From: Promethearchaeota archaeon
GTDB taxonomy: Archaea; Asgardarchaeota; Lokiarchaeia; Sigynarchaeales; SOKP01
DNA length: 16,143 nucleotides
NCBI GenBank assembly: GCA_004524515.1
Contig: SDNV01000062.1
Coordinates: forward strand, 1-16,143
Direction of reading: 5' to 3'
Shown: one piece after another, positions 6,303 to 13,904 of the stretch
How positions within the stretch are numbered: the first letter of the stretch is position 1
Layout of the letters: the number at the start of each line of letters is the position of its first letter
Notes under the pieces: model-generated
Seen by the model: the letters and a program-made list of their open reading frames with translations, nothing else
Databases searched by the model: none
What the model was told of the DNA's origin: nothing
Translations under genes and position numbers: made by a program

Positions 6303-6671
6303 ATGGCCACAGAAAAAGATTATTATAAAAATTGTTATCAATCGAATGTAGAAAGTATAAAAAACTATACAAAGGTCAAAAGAAAAGTAATTATTGAAAG
6401 AATCGACATTGAGATCTACAGAATTTTAGGTTTATTTAACTTACCATTATCATTAAAAAACCTTATAGTAAATACTTGTATGAAATATTGGAATGCACTC
6501 TATCCGGGATGCAGATACCGAAATCTTGATAAACTCCTGATAATATCGATTTATATTGGTTTAAAATCTCTTAATTTGCCAAGTAAAGAAGATGGCCTAC
6601 GAAAAATGTCCGAAATATCAACGAGAGAGTTTAATACTTTAATTCAAATTTTAAAACGAAAAATAATTTAA
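6303..6671 (+). CDS. Single cyclin-box protein resembling part of TFB/TFIIB
   Basis: The ATG at 6303 gives 122 residues; a TTG at 6291 would add four. Residues 33-118 read as one all-helical cyclin box. The pattern has a hydrophobic helix ending in LGLFNLPLS, a helix with KYWNALYP, the buried helix DKLLIISIYIGLKSLNLP, and a last turn with MSEISTREFNTLIQILKR. That last stretch resembles the TFB pattern in which a buried helix is followed by a helix-turn-helix with I(S/T)..E. A normal archaeal TFB has an N-terminal zinc ribbon and two cyclin repeats in about 300 residues. Here the zinc ribbon is absent and only one repeat is present. It could be a TFB-derived regulator, a remnant, or an unrelated cyclin-fold protein. 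The family is inferred from pattern only. Confidence 0.5.
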   Translation: MATEKDYYKNCYQSNVESIKNYTKVKRKVIIERIDIEIYRILGLFNLPLSLKNLIVNTCMKYWNALYPGCRYRNLDKLLIISIYIGLKSLNLPSKEDGLRKMSEISTREFNTLIQILKRKII

Positions 6672-6783
6672 CTTTAGACCGAGATATGACGTTGTTAAGA
6701 AAAATATTTCCCGATTTGGGTGGTTATTTAGTGTAAGCTTAAATTTAAAAATCAAAAATCAAAAATTAAAAGCCTAATTCAGC

Positions 6784-7596
6784 ATGAAATTGAGGGAGGA
6801 TAAGGGGCGAGAAATGAAAGGGAAAATTGATAATTGGATCAAAAAAGGTAGGATTTATTATAATAATGGGCAATATGAGGCTGCTCTTGAAATGTTTAAA
6901 GAAGTATTAAAAATAGATCCGAATAATATTGCGGTATTAAATAAAGTTGGTAATATTTATTTTGCGTTAAATAATCTTTCCGAATCTTTAAGTATTTACA
7001 ATAATTTACGTTCAATATTTAAAAGATTAGGATTATTAGAGAGAGAAAGAGAAGTTCTTGAAAAAATTGGACGTATCTATACTATACAGGGTAAGTATTC
7101 GGGAGCCATTAATATATATTTAGAAGCGCTTGAATTATACGATAAAATCGAAGATGGTAGTGCTAAGCCAGACGAGGGAAAATTCTTACTTCTTTATACA
7201 ATAGGTGATTTATATAAAAGACAAAAGAGTTATGCCAAAGCTTTATCATCATTCACGTTATTACTTCAATTACATTCTGAGTTTGGACCCTTGGAAGGAA
7301 TTGCAGATGACTTATCTGAGATAGGTAGTATTTTATGTAAACAAAGGAGTTTTTCTGATGGATTGAAAAAATTTGAGGAGGCTCTTCAAATATATAAAGC
7401 GGAGAGAATAGTGTCAAAAACAGCAATTAGCCTTTTTGAAATAGGAAAGATTTATTATAAGTTAAATCAATACTTAAAGGCGCTCCCTTATCTTGATGAA
7501 GCATTTAACTATTTTAAAGAATTAGGATTATTAACCCCCGACGAATATTATTACAGAAATATTAAAAAAATGCTGGAAGATAGTAAAAAGGGTTAA
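6784..7596 (+). CDS. Tetratricopeptide (TPR) repeat protein
   Basis: The 270 residues hold about six TPR helix pairs, near 17-47, 51-81, 92-122, 136-166, 176-206 and 217-247. The TPR signature shows in GRIYYNNGQYEAALEMFKE, GRIYTIQGKYSGAINIYLE and GKIYYKLNQYLKALPYLDE. No other domain, signal peptide or membrane span is seen, so it is a soluble scaffold for protein-protein contact; the partner is unknown. The start is uncertain. The ATG at 6784 has no ribosome-binding site, whereas a second ATG at 6814 lies behind the purine-rich GGGAGGATAAGGGGCGAG. It would drop only ten residues before the first repeat, and I find it at least as likely. The gene lies between the cyclin-box and Sm-like genes with separate spacers. 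Confidence 0.88.
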   Translation: MKLREDKGREMKGKIDNWIKKGRIYYNNGQYEAALEMFKEVLKIDPNNIAVLNKVGNIYFALNNLSESLSIYNNLRSIFKRLGLLEREREVLEKIGRIYTIQGKYSGAINIYLEALELYDKIEDGSAKPDEGKFLLLYTIGDLYKRQKSYAKALSSFTLLLQLHSEFGPLEGIADDLSEIGSILCKQRSFSDGLKKFEEALQIYKAERIVSKTAISLFEIGKIYYKLNQYLKALPYLDEAFNYFKELGLLTPDEYYYRNIKKMLEDSKKG

Positions 7597-7795
7597 ATCA
7601 GTAAGGCTAAATTTAATGTTATAAGGTAAAAGCAAATCTTCTTTTTAAATTTGATAGAGATTTTATTAAAGCGGAGATTAAAATTTTATCGATTATAAAA
7701 AACCGTGAAATATTAATTAAATAAGCTAAAAATTTTAAGAAAGGAAAATAAATATTAATATAATTTAAATGGATATAAATTAGTACTGAAATAAT
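7597..7795. other. Spacer with possible promoter of the Sm-like gene
   Basis: The 199-base AT-rich spacer has TATA-like elements at about 7691-7701 (ATTATAAAAAA) and near 7770-7778 (GGATATAAA). The latter would give a practically leaderless transcript of the gene at 7796. A minus-strand frame here looks like non-coding AT-rich sequence. Confidence 0.3.
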
Positions 7796-8218
7796 ATGTC
7801 CCAACATAGACAGTATAATACCGAGATTGGTCTATTAATAGACAAGATCGTGAAGGTATATTTGGATAAGGATAAATTTTTTGTTGGTCAACTGAAGGGT
7901 ATCTCCGAAGATTCAAATTTAATTTTAGTTAATGTAAAAAACGAGAAGAATAAATCCTTTCCCAAAATACTTGTTAAAAATTCTTATTATAATTATATAA
8001 GTTTAGAGGAAGAACCGTTTCCAATGGAAGCGCTTGCTGAAAGAATAGCTAAAATTTTCTCTCCTGGTCATGTTGATTTTAAAGAGGAGCAAAATGTTAT
8101 TTCAATTCTCAATGGAAAAATTATTGTTGATGAGAATGGAGTAAGAGGTTCGGGACCCTCAGCGGATAGAGTGAAAAAAATATTCGAACAATTTAAAATG
8201 GACCTTGAGGGAGAATAA
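7796..8218 (+). CDS. Sm-like protein with C-terminal domain (SmAP3-type)
   Basis: This 140-residue protein starts with an Sm/LSm fold (about residues 12-72). IGLLIDKIVKVYLDKDKFFVGQLKGISEDSNLIL matches the Sm1 strand pattern, with a short helix before it, and KILVKNSYYNYISLEEE is the Sm2 region. The second part (about 74-134), with PMEALAERIAKIFSPG, an IIVDENGVRGSGPSADRV motif and a last helix, fits the extra alpha/beta domain that distinguishes archaeal SmAP3-type proteins from the short SmAP1/2. Sm-like proteins form rings of six or seven subunits that bind U-rich RNA. This protein probably acts in RNA metabolism in the cytosol. The usual Gly-Asn of Sm2 reads KNSYYN, so the RNA pocket may differ. 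The ATG is the first in frame. A T-rich terminator follows. Confidence 0.78.
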   Translation: MSQHRQYNTEIGLLIDKIVKVYLDKDKFFVGQLKGISEDSNLILVNVKNEKNKSFPKILVKNSYYNYISLEEEPFPMEALAERIAKIFSPGHVDFKEEQNVISILNGKIIVDENGVRGSGPSADRVKKIFEQFKMDLEGE

Positions 8219-8222
8219 ATTC

Positions 8223-8240
8223 CTTTTCTTTTTTTTATTT
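8223..8240 (+). terminator. T-rich terminator after the Sm-like gene
   Basis: Plus-strand T-runs of four and eight follow the stop codon of the Sm-like gene. The minus-strand operon converges here at 8258. No T-run is seen in its own direction, so its transcripts may run into the Sm-like gene as antisense. Confidence 0.45.
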
Positions 8241-8257
8241 TATAGCTCTGAATAGGT

Positions 8258-8758
8258 TTATTTAAAGATATCAAGTAAATTTTTTAATTGTAAATCATGA
8301 ATAATATTTTTCATAGTTGCCTTACCCAGAGGTGTAATTTTAACGATGTCAGCGCCCTCAATTGTAATTTGTCTTAGATAGTCATTTTCAATAAGAAATT
8401 TTATGTCAGTATCCCACACATTTGAAAAAATTTCTTTTAAATCACTAATCTTTATATTTTCATCAATTTCATTGGTAAGCGCTAAAATTAAAGCAAGTGT
8501 TCCATATTGACTTGGAGTAATATCATCATCTTTTCCTCCAATTGTTAGAAGATAGTAATTCTGTTCTAGAAATTTCGTTTTTATTAAATCAAATCCAATA
8601 TTTTGCAGATTCAGATAGACATCATTAATAACTTGGTCAAAATTAAAATTTTCACACAGATTTCTAAGGTCTTTCTCCCTCGTCATCTTCTTCTGATTGG
8701 TTAAGATAAGCCTTGAAATATTCTTCACTATATCTTCATATTTTGAACTTTGTGTCAT
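8258..8758 (-). CDS. Small two-domain winged-helix protein, KITE-like
   Basis: This 166-residue protein looks like two winged-helix domains in tandem, about 5-74 and 80-160. The first begins with a long helix (DIVKNISRLILTNQKKMTREKDL) and ends in a strand YYLLTIG. The second has TPSQYGTLALILALTNEIDENIKISDLKEIF followed by FLIENDYLRQI and a wing ending in KITPLGKATM. This order resembles KITE proteins (ScpB, MukE, Nse1, Nse3/MAGE), which bind the kleisin of SMC complexes. The resemblance is by pattern, not by search. It is the last gene of the seven-gene operon, and its ATG lies seven bases after the stop of the SMC-like gene, so the two are probably translated together and may interact. A plain transcription regulator is the alternative. 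Confidence 0.6.
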   Translation of the reverse strand: MTQSSKYEDIVKNISRLILTNQKKMTREKDLRNLCENFNFDQVINDVYLNLQNIGFDLIKTKFLEQNYYLLTIGGKDDDITPSQYGTLALILALTNEIDENIKISDLKEIFSNVWDTDIKFLIENDYLRQITIEGADIVKITPLGKATMKNIIHDLQLKNLLDIFK

Positions 8759-8765
8759 TTTCCAC

Positions 8766-10370
8766 TCAATTTTCTTCTATTTTTATAATTTTTATATTCT
8801 CTATTTTTTTTTTCATTTCTAGATTTGATATAAGAAAAATAAGATTGAAATCTTTTAGAGTAGATTCTTTATCAAAAATGGGTAAAATTTTATTGATTGT
8901 TCGAAATATCGATCCTCTTTTATTATACTCATTTGGAAGGAATAAGTTAGAAAAAATAATATATTGTGTATCTAAAATTATTTGAATTGATATATAAAAA
9001 CTGATTACAAAAAAAATTTTTTCTGGTGTGGTTAAATCCTCAAATTTAAGGTACTCCTTTTTAGGGCGTAGGAAAGTTAAATGAATAAAAAAATTTTGAT
9101 AATTTTTATCAGTAAATATTTGAAAATTTGTTTCTAAATTAATCTCTATTAAAAAAATATTTATGAAATCTTCAATTTGGTTATATAAAGCCTCCAATTT
9201 CCTAAAGCTTTCTATACAATCAATTATTTCATCATTTGTATAAGTAATCAGGATCTTTTTTGAATTGTTGTTAAGAGAGTGATTGATGTCATTAAGTTCT
9301 TTCAAGATTTCTGAGAGATTCTCGGGATTTTCACCATCTAAATACGCATTATTGTTTTTAATGTCATGTATTTGGGTATTAATTTCATTGATTTCCTTTT
9401 CAATTTCCTGCTTTGATCTTAAGGAGTTGATTTCAGAAATATCATATTCTTTTAATTCTTCCTTGTCAAATACTATTTTATTTAATTCATTGTTAATAGT
9501 TTTTGCTCGTTCTTCATCATTTTTAATCGTGCTTAGCAATGAATTATAATCCTTATCTAAGGTCTCATATTTAGGTGTGATCTGTTCTAACTCGAAGTTT
9601 GCCTCCTCTATTTTTGTATTGAGCTGATTGATTTCATATTGAATCTCTTTTGCTTGAGTTTGTAACTTTTTAATTAATTCCGCTTTAGAAGGGGTTTTAT
9701 TTAGGTCAATATCTAAATTAAAATCGGTTTTTTTATTATTTTGGGAGGTACTCAGATCTCGTGTAATTTTATTAATTTGATTAAAACAATCCTTTTTCTT
9801 CCTATTCAAATCCTCAATTTGTTTTTTATGGGTATTTATTATACTTATAATTTGATCTCTCTGATTTTTTATGTAAAGATAATCTTCTTTAGTATAATTT
9901 AATTTTTTCTTAGCATTTCTTATAGATTCATTTAATTTGTTTAACAAATCAGTTTTGGCTGCCAGATCACTCGAAGTTTTTTTTATTTCATGAAATTTTT
10001 GTTCCGTTATTAAAATCTGTCTTTTATTAATTAATTCGTTATAAGTAAGAACAGACACTAAGGATTGAATAGCAAGATTTACGCGTTGAATAAGGTTGGA
10101 GTTTAAATCGATAATTTTTTGAGACTCTTTAATGATATAAAGCAAATTCATTGATTTCCTGAGGCCTGTATAGTTTTGAGATTGATGTTCTAATAAATTG
10201 AGAAATTTTTCAATAGGAATCATCTCATAATCATTAATTATATCAAAGAATCCCATATTTTGAATTTGATCTAAGCTTTCTTTTTTAAATCTTCCTAGAA
10301 TCAATGTAAATCTGTCTTTTATTGAGATTTTATGCTCTCCAATTGATAGATTAAAAACTTTTGAATTTAT
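8766..10370 (-). CDS. SMC-like coiled-coil protein with degenerate ATPase head
   Basis: The frame has a coiled coil flanked by two head-like ends. It first meets a conventional start codon at TTG 10304 (512 residues). It stays open for 22 more codons back to ATA at 10370 (534 residues), and an ATG at 10382 is followed directly by an in-frame TGA. The upstream codons read NSKVFNLSIGEHKISIKDRFTLILGRFKKESLDQI across the TTG, in pieces matching the SMC/Rad50/RecN N-lobe: two strands, then ILG-RFKKES-L where IvGpNGsGKSt is expected. Residues about 120-365 (534 numbering) are coiled coil with a break near 210-228. The C-terminal 120 residues mirror the second lobe: FLRPKKEY, then LTTPEK in place of LSGGEK, IIFSN in place of a Walker B LDE, and FNLIFLISN in place of the switch-His strand. 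It is therefore predicted not to hydrolyse ATP. It is operon-linked to a KITE-like gene and an AAA+ ATPase. Confidence 0.65.
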   Translation of the reverse strand: MNSKVFNLSIGEHKISIKDRFTLILGRFKKESLDQIQNMGFFDIINDYEMIPIEKFLNLLEHQSQNYTGLRKSMNLLYIIKESQKIIDLNSNLIQRVNLAIQSLVSVLTYNELINKRQILITEQKFHEIKKTSSDLAAKTDLLNKLNESIRNAKKKLNYTKEDYLYIKNQRDQIISIINTHKKQIEDLNRKKKDCFNQINKITRDLSTSQNNKKTDFNLDIDLNKTPSKAELIKKLQTQAKEIQYEINQLNTKIEEANFELEQITPKYETLDKDYNSLLSTIKNDEERAKTINNELNKIVFDKEELKEYDISEINSLRSKQEIEKEINEINTQIHDIKNNNAYLDGENPENLSEILKELNDINHSLNNNSKKILITYTNDEIIDCIESFRKLEALYNQIEDFINIFLIEINLETNFQIFTDKNYQNFFIHLTFLRPKKEYLKFEDLTTPEKIFFVISFYISIQIILDTQYIIFSNLFLPNEYNKRGSIFRTINKILPIFDKESTLKDFNLIFLISNLEMKKKIENIKIIKIEEN

Positions 10371-10376
10371 TGAAAA

Positions 10377-10393
10377 TCACATCTTATTCCTTT
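10377..10393 (-). promoter_or_regulatory. Shine-Dalgarno, ATG and immediate in-frame TGA
   Basis: On the minus strand, AAAGGAA (10393-10387) sits the right distance before ATG (10382-10380), one base after the stop of the upstream gene. The next codon is TGA (10379-10377), in frame with the SMC-like coding sequence. It may be a start-stop element, a recoded TGA, a nonsense mutation or a sequence error. Confidence 0.5.
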
Positions 10394-11430
10394 AGGTTCC
10401 TAAATTTTTTAATATGGTGATGGTATTCTTTTTCTTTCTCTTCTTTTCGTTTACGTATTAGATCCAAAGGATCTTTTTCATTATCTTCTCGAACTAGGTA
10501 TTTTTCTTCAAAACTATTTTCAAATTTAGACTTAAATTTTTCAATTTTTTCCGATACTTCCTCGCTGATTTGTACTTTATCTGTTTTTGTTTGGTTTGTT
10601 TCAATCTCAGATAATTTTTCTCTTCTTCGTTTTCGGCTCATTTTTTCAAATTCTTTATCAGATAATCTTAAATAATCTTCATAGGCTTGCCGTTGAACTT
10701 CTTGTTTCTTTTTTAATTCCTCGATTTTTTGTCTTTCCTTTGTTTGATCAATGATTATTTTTCTTGCTTCCAATTCTTTCTCAGATAATTTTTTTTCAAT
10801 ATTTTGTAGGAATTCTTTAAATGTTATATTAGGATTTTTCAGATAATTATTTTTGAAATCATTTATTAAAATCTGATCAGTGTCCCCAGGTATTTTATCT
10901 AACTCATTTTTAAGCCTTTTTTCTATAAGCAATCTGTAAAAATTTTCACATTTTTTTATTGTTAATTGAAAAAGTGAATTCATTTTTAATGCTTCTAATA
11001 TATCCAGCCATTGATTTACTTCAATTGCACTCATAATTGAAGATTTGCCTATAACTTTACAGATCTTCTTGTTCTCTATTAAAAATATACCAATTTTCTT
11101 AGTTTTGTCCTGGCTTAATTTTAATTTCATTAAACTGTTTTTAAATGAATCTTTGTATTTTTTCATCAGATTATCTTGAAAAATTAGAAACTTATTTATG
11201 TTTTCATTTGAAATCTTGGTTAAGTTTTCATTTATTTCTTCTAAAATTTGAGTGATAGGAGGGATTTGTTCTATTAGAACTTGATTTTCTACTTTTTTGA
11301 ATTTTTCTTCCTTGTATTTAATAAAATTATTGAAGTTATCTTCGAATTCAAATAAATTTCCCTGTATTTCTTCTATTGGATTGATTATTTCTTTAATTTT
11401 TTCCAAATCAAATATTTCTTGCTTACTCAT
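10384..11430 (-). CDS. Highly charged coiled-coil protein of the operon
   Basis: The ATG at 11430 gives 348 residues (a TTG at 11439 would add three). The protein is helical and very rich in Lys and Glu. Residues 1-110 look like amphipathic helices that could form a coiled coil. About 112-175 is the only compact part, with two short strands (KIGIFLIENKKICKVIG) and hydrophobic helices. About 200-300 is a continuous charged coiled coil containing a basic patch, MSRKRRREKL. The C-terminus is Lys/Glu/Arg-rich with three His in a row. I recognise no family or enzyme motif. It lies between the AAA+ ATPase and the SMC-like gene with only short gaps, so it is probably a structural partner: a linker, an adaptor for the AAA+ ring, or a kleisin-like subunit. 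The function is inferred from position only. Confidence 0.75.
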   Translation of the reverse strand: MSKQEIFDLEKIKEIINPIEEIQGNLFEFEDNFNNFIKYKEEKFKKVENQVLIEQIPPITQILEEINENLTKISNENINKFLIFQDNLMKKYKDSFKNSLMKLKLSQDKTKKIGIFLIENKKICKVIGKSSIMSAIEVNQWLDILEALKMNSLFQLTIKKCENFYRLLIEKRLKNELDKIPGDTDQILINDFKNNYLKNPNITFKEFLQNIEKKLSEKELEARKIIIDQTKERQKIEELKKKQEVQRQAYEDYLRLSDKEFEKMSRKRRREKLSEIETNQTKTDKVQISEEVSEKIEKFKSKFENSFEEKYLVREDNEKDPLDLIRKRKEEKEKEYHHHIKKFRNLKE

Positions 11431-11475
11431 TTCTTTCAAATTGTATTTTTTTTTATAAGTGTAAAAAAAAACATA

Positions 11476-12585
11476 TTATATTTCAGGAGGTCCTAAAGAT
11501 TTATTGTTTTGAATGGTATAGCCAAGTTTTTTCCGTTCAATTGAATCTACATTGCTTAGGAGTTCTTGTCTCTCCACATGAATAGCAGTTCCCCCTACCA
11601 GTTTTAATGAATCGTAAAAAATGTCATAAGTTAAAAGTTCAGTACTTATAGCCTTGAATAATGCTACTCTGGTTCCTCTTTCAATATCTGAACCAGAATA
11701 ACCATAGGTTAGTCTTAATAAACCTTTTACTTTATATTTTTTATCTATTTCATTCCATAATATATTATTATCAAATTCTGATATTTTGTAGCCTAATTTC
11801 TTTTCTAATTCGTTTGAAATTTTTAGAACTGATTCATATTCATTATTTAAATTTTTTAATATTAACGCATCTACCCCAATTTTTGCATTTTTAATTTTAC
11901 CGATAAAAGATTCAATAATTTTTTTTCTTAAATGAAAATCCGGAAAATTAAAATGTAAATGGAAGGTAAAACGGCGCCATATTGCAGAATCTAATTGATG
12001 TTGATGGTTAGTTGCACCAAAAATAGCCAATGGTAATCCCTCATAATTCACTTTGTCAATAACTTGTAAGAATGATATGACAGCTCTCTTTATTTCGCCC
12101 ACTTCGTGAATATTAGATCTCTCAGAACCAATAGCGTCAATTTCATCAAAAAATAAGATAAAGGCACCTCTATCTTTTGCGATGTCTGCTGCTAATTCAA
12201 CAACTCCTCGAATATTTTTTATAGTATCCCCCAATAATGGTGATACGAGTCGATCAGATTCTACCACACAAATTGGGATATTATATTTTTTGGCAAATCC
12301 CCTAGTTAGAGAAGTTTTTCCTGTACCTGGAGGACCATATAATAAAACCGTTAAATTAGGAGTCAATTTTGTATCTTTTAATTGTTCGGTAAAAATATCA
12401 TATTTCATTAGTGCTTTAAAAAAATCATCTAAAATTTCTTTTTTAATCTCGTTTCCAATAATATCCTCAACAGATTCTTTGATATCTGGAGGTAAATATA
12501 CCGCACCATACTTACTGAGACGATCTTTTATAATATCATCAGTATATGTTATTTTAGATTCGATTTCATCCTTCGAATTACTAAT
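11476..12585 (-). CDS. AAA+ ATPase with probable ATT start codon
   Basis: This single-ring AAA+ ATPase is of the classical Cdc48/Vps4/FtsH-like type. The first ATG at 12408 gives 310 residues, but coding clearly continues upstream for 59 codons. These read as the standard lead-in of an AAA domain, with YLPPDI, then EDIIGNEIKKEIL (about 40-52), joining straight to the ATG. With ATT 12585 as start the length is 369. Motifs in that numbering: Walker A GPPGTGKT 84-91, Walker B FFDEID with D147/E148, sensor-1 N193, arginine fingers R204/R205 in IWRRF, and GYSGSDIERG as sensor-2 region. It has no MIT, protease or membrane domain. All catalytic residues are present, so it is probably the motor of the operon's system, remodelling a protein partner. 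No ATG, GTG or TTG exists in the upstream part. Confidence 0.85.
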   Translation of the reverse strand: MSNSKDEIESKITYTDDIIKDRLSKYGAVYLPPDIKESVEDIIGNEIKKEILDDFFKALMKYDIFTEQLKDTKLTPNLTVLLYGPPGTGKTSLTRGFAKKYNIPICVVESDRLVSPLLGDTIKNIRGVVELAADIAKDRGAFILFFDEIDAIGSERSNIHEVGEIKRAVISFLQVIDKVNYEGLPLAIFGATNHQHQLDSAIWRRFTFHLHFNFPDFHLRKKIIESFIGKIKNAKIGVDALILKNLNNEYESVLKISNELEKKLGYKISEFDNNILWNEIDKKYKVKGLLRLTYGYSGSDIERGTRVALFKAISTELLTYDIFYDSLKLVGGTAIHVERQELLSNVDSIERKKLGYTIQNNKSLGPPEI

Positions 12586-12590
12586 TTTTT

Positions 12591-12600
12591 ATCATCTCCT
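12591..12600 (-). promoter_or_regulatory. Strong Shine-Dalgarno sequence before the ATT start
   Basis: AGGAGATGAT on the minus strand matches nine of ten bases of the ideal archaeal AGGAGGTGAT and ends five bases before ATT at 12585. This is ideal placement for the ATT. It is too close to the overlapping ATG at 12595, which opens only a four-codon frame. Confidence 0.6.
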
Positions 12601-12614
12601 TTTATTTTATATAA

Positions 12615-13886
12615 TTATCTATTCTTTTTTTCTTTATCAATTGTTTCGCAATAAAGTGCAATTTCATCTATAAAATCTTTTAAATTATCGATTTGGCTAC
12701 CAATAAAATTAAAGATTTCTTTTCTATATTGAACTGAATCTCGAATTTTCATCTTATCTAAACCAAGATAGTTAGGAAAACAAATTAGTTTCATCAAATA
12801 AGGTAAGACTTTTTCATTTGTTTGTAAATCTTTAAAAATTGCATAAAGAATATTTTCATCACTTAATTTCCATTTTAATATTCCCATATAAATTAGAAAT
12901 GCAAAATTCATAGAGATCCAATTTATTAATTCCTTGGATAAAAAACCCCTCCTTAATGAAGCAAAAGCTAAATAAAATAAAATGAAAGTCTCATTACTAA
13001 ATTGGGGTATCATTCTTATAGAACCATCTGATTGTTTATTTTCTCTTAGAAAATTATGTTCCAAAAAGATCTCAATCGTTTCTTGTTTTGGAGCTAAAAA
13101 TATTCCATCCAGGATGCGAAGACCAAGACGTTCCGCGATACTCTCAATAGCCTGTTCTTCGGCATTTGCTATAGAATCAATGTAAGGTAAAAAAACATCA
13201 TTTTTTAAAAGCATAGGAATTTCATAATTCTCTTTTTCAGGATAAAGTCCAAAATTTGGATCTAAGTTGAAAAGCGAGGTAATATTGTTGACTATTTGAT
13301 AAGTTTTTGGAGATATTCCAGGGATCATAAAAAAATCAGGATTTTCTAGTTCTTCTCTATAATAAGTATGAGGCATTAATATGTGACGTTGACATTCGTA
13401 AAAATTCGGAGCATGTTCTAATAGTTTAGCATAGATATTTTTTATATTACTACCTTTTGAAAAAACAATCTCCTCAATAAATTTAACTAAACGATATAAA
13501 TAGGTATTCTCTAAATTTCTCTCATCTGGATTTGTAATATTTTGTAAAACATTCAAGGCTTCGATTGACTCGTGAAGGAAATCCACAATATAGTCTTTAA
13601 TATCTATGATTGCGATTTGATCTCGATATTTTATAATAAAATCTTTAATTATTTCATATATATTTGATCTATACATCGCGGAAAATTCTGACAATGCTCT
13701 AACTTTGCGGATATTTCTTTTTTCTTCTTCTTGTCGAATTTTATCCAGTACTTCTGTGTCTAATAATAAATCAGCGTCTAAATCCATGATAATTCTTCTC
13801 GTTTCTCTGAGGATGGGTCTCATATGGCTAATAAATGTCATATACCGGGGCAATAAATCAGTCCATTTTTCCCTTCTACTACTCAT
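12615..13886 (-). CDS. Uncharacterised helical protein with possible winged helix
   Basis: The 423-residue protein starts at ATG 13886, which has AAAGGTG as ribosome-binding site six bases upstream; a GTG at 13895 would overlap that site. I do not recognise a family. The N-terminal 115 residues are basic and charged helices. Residues about 130-240 are mixed. About 245-300 looks like a winged helix: helices around AEEQAIESIAERLG and TIEIFLEHNFLREN, then a two-strand wing KQSDGSIRMIPQ. The C-terminal 120 residues are hydrophobic amphipathic helices that may form a dimer or complex interface, with no clear membrane span. It sits between another helical protein of similar size and the AAA+ ATPase, with gaps of 18 and 29 bases. 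It is probably a structural or DNA-binding subunit. Confidence 0.72.
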   Translation of the reverse strand: MSSRREKWTDLLPRYMTFISHMRPILRETRRIIMDLDADLLLDTEVLDKIRQEEEKRNIRKVRALSEFSAMYRSNIYEIIKDFIIKYRDQIAIIDIKDYIVDFLHESIEALNVLQNITNPDERNLENTYLYRLVKFIEEIVFSKGSNIKNIYAKLLEHAPNFYECQRHILMPHTYYREELENPDFFMIPGISPKTYQIVNNITSLFNLDPNFGLYPEKENYEIPMLLKNDVFLPYIDSIANAEEQAIESIAERLGLRILDGIFLAPKQETIEIFLEHNFLRENKQSDGSIRMIPQFSNETFILFYLAFASLRRGFLSKELINWISMNFAFLIYMGILKWKLSDENILYAIFKDLQTNEKVLPYLMKLICFPNYLGLDKMKIRDSVQYRKEIFNFIGSQIDNLKDFIDEIALYCETIDKEKKNR

Positions 13887-13904
13887 TATGGGCACCTTTC
13901 ATAC

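Noticed and set aside
7619..7807. Minus-strand frame of 62 residues before the Sm-like gene
   Set aside because: Hydrophobic Ile/Leu/Asn-rich translation of AT-rich spacer, overlapping the Sm-like start; no ribosome-binding site.
8766..10304. Taking TTG 10304 as the true start of the SMC-like gene
   Set aside because: It would remove the N-lobe strands just before the degenerate P-loop; the frame upstream is open and fits the fold. It stays possible if upstream codons are not conserved.
11476..12585. Vps4 of an Asgard ESCRT cluster
   Set aside because: No N-terminal MIT domain is seen and the neighbouring coiled-coil and winged-helix proteins do not look like Snf7, Vps25 or Vps22.
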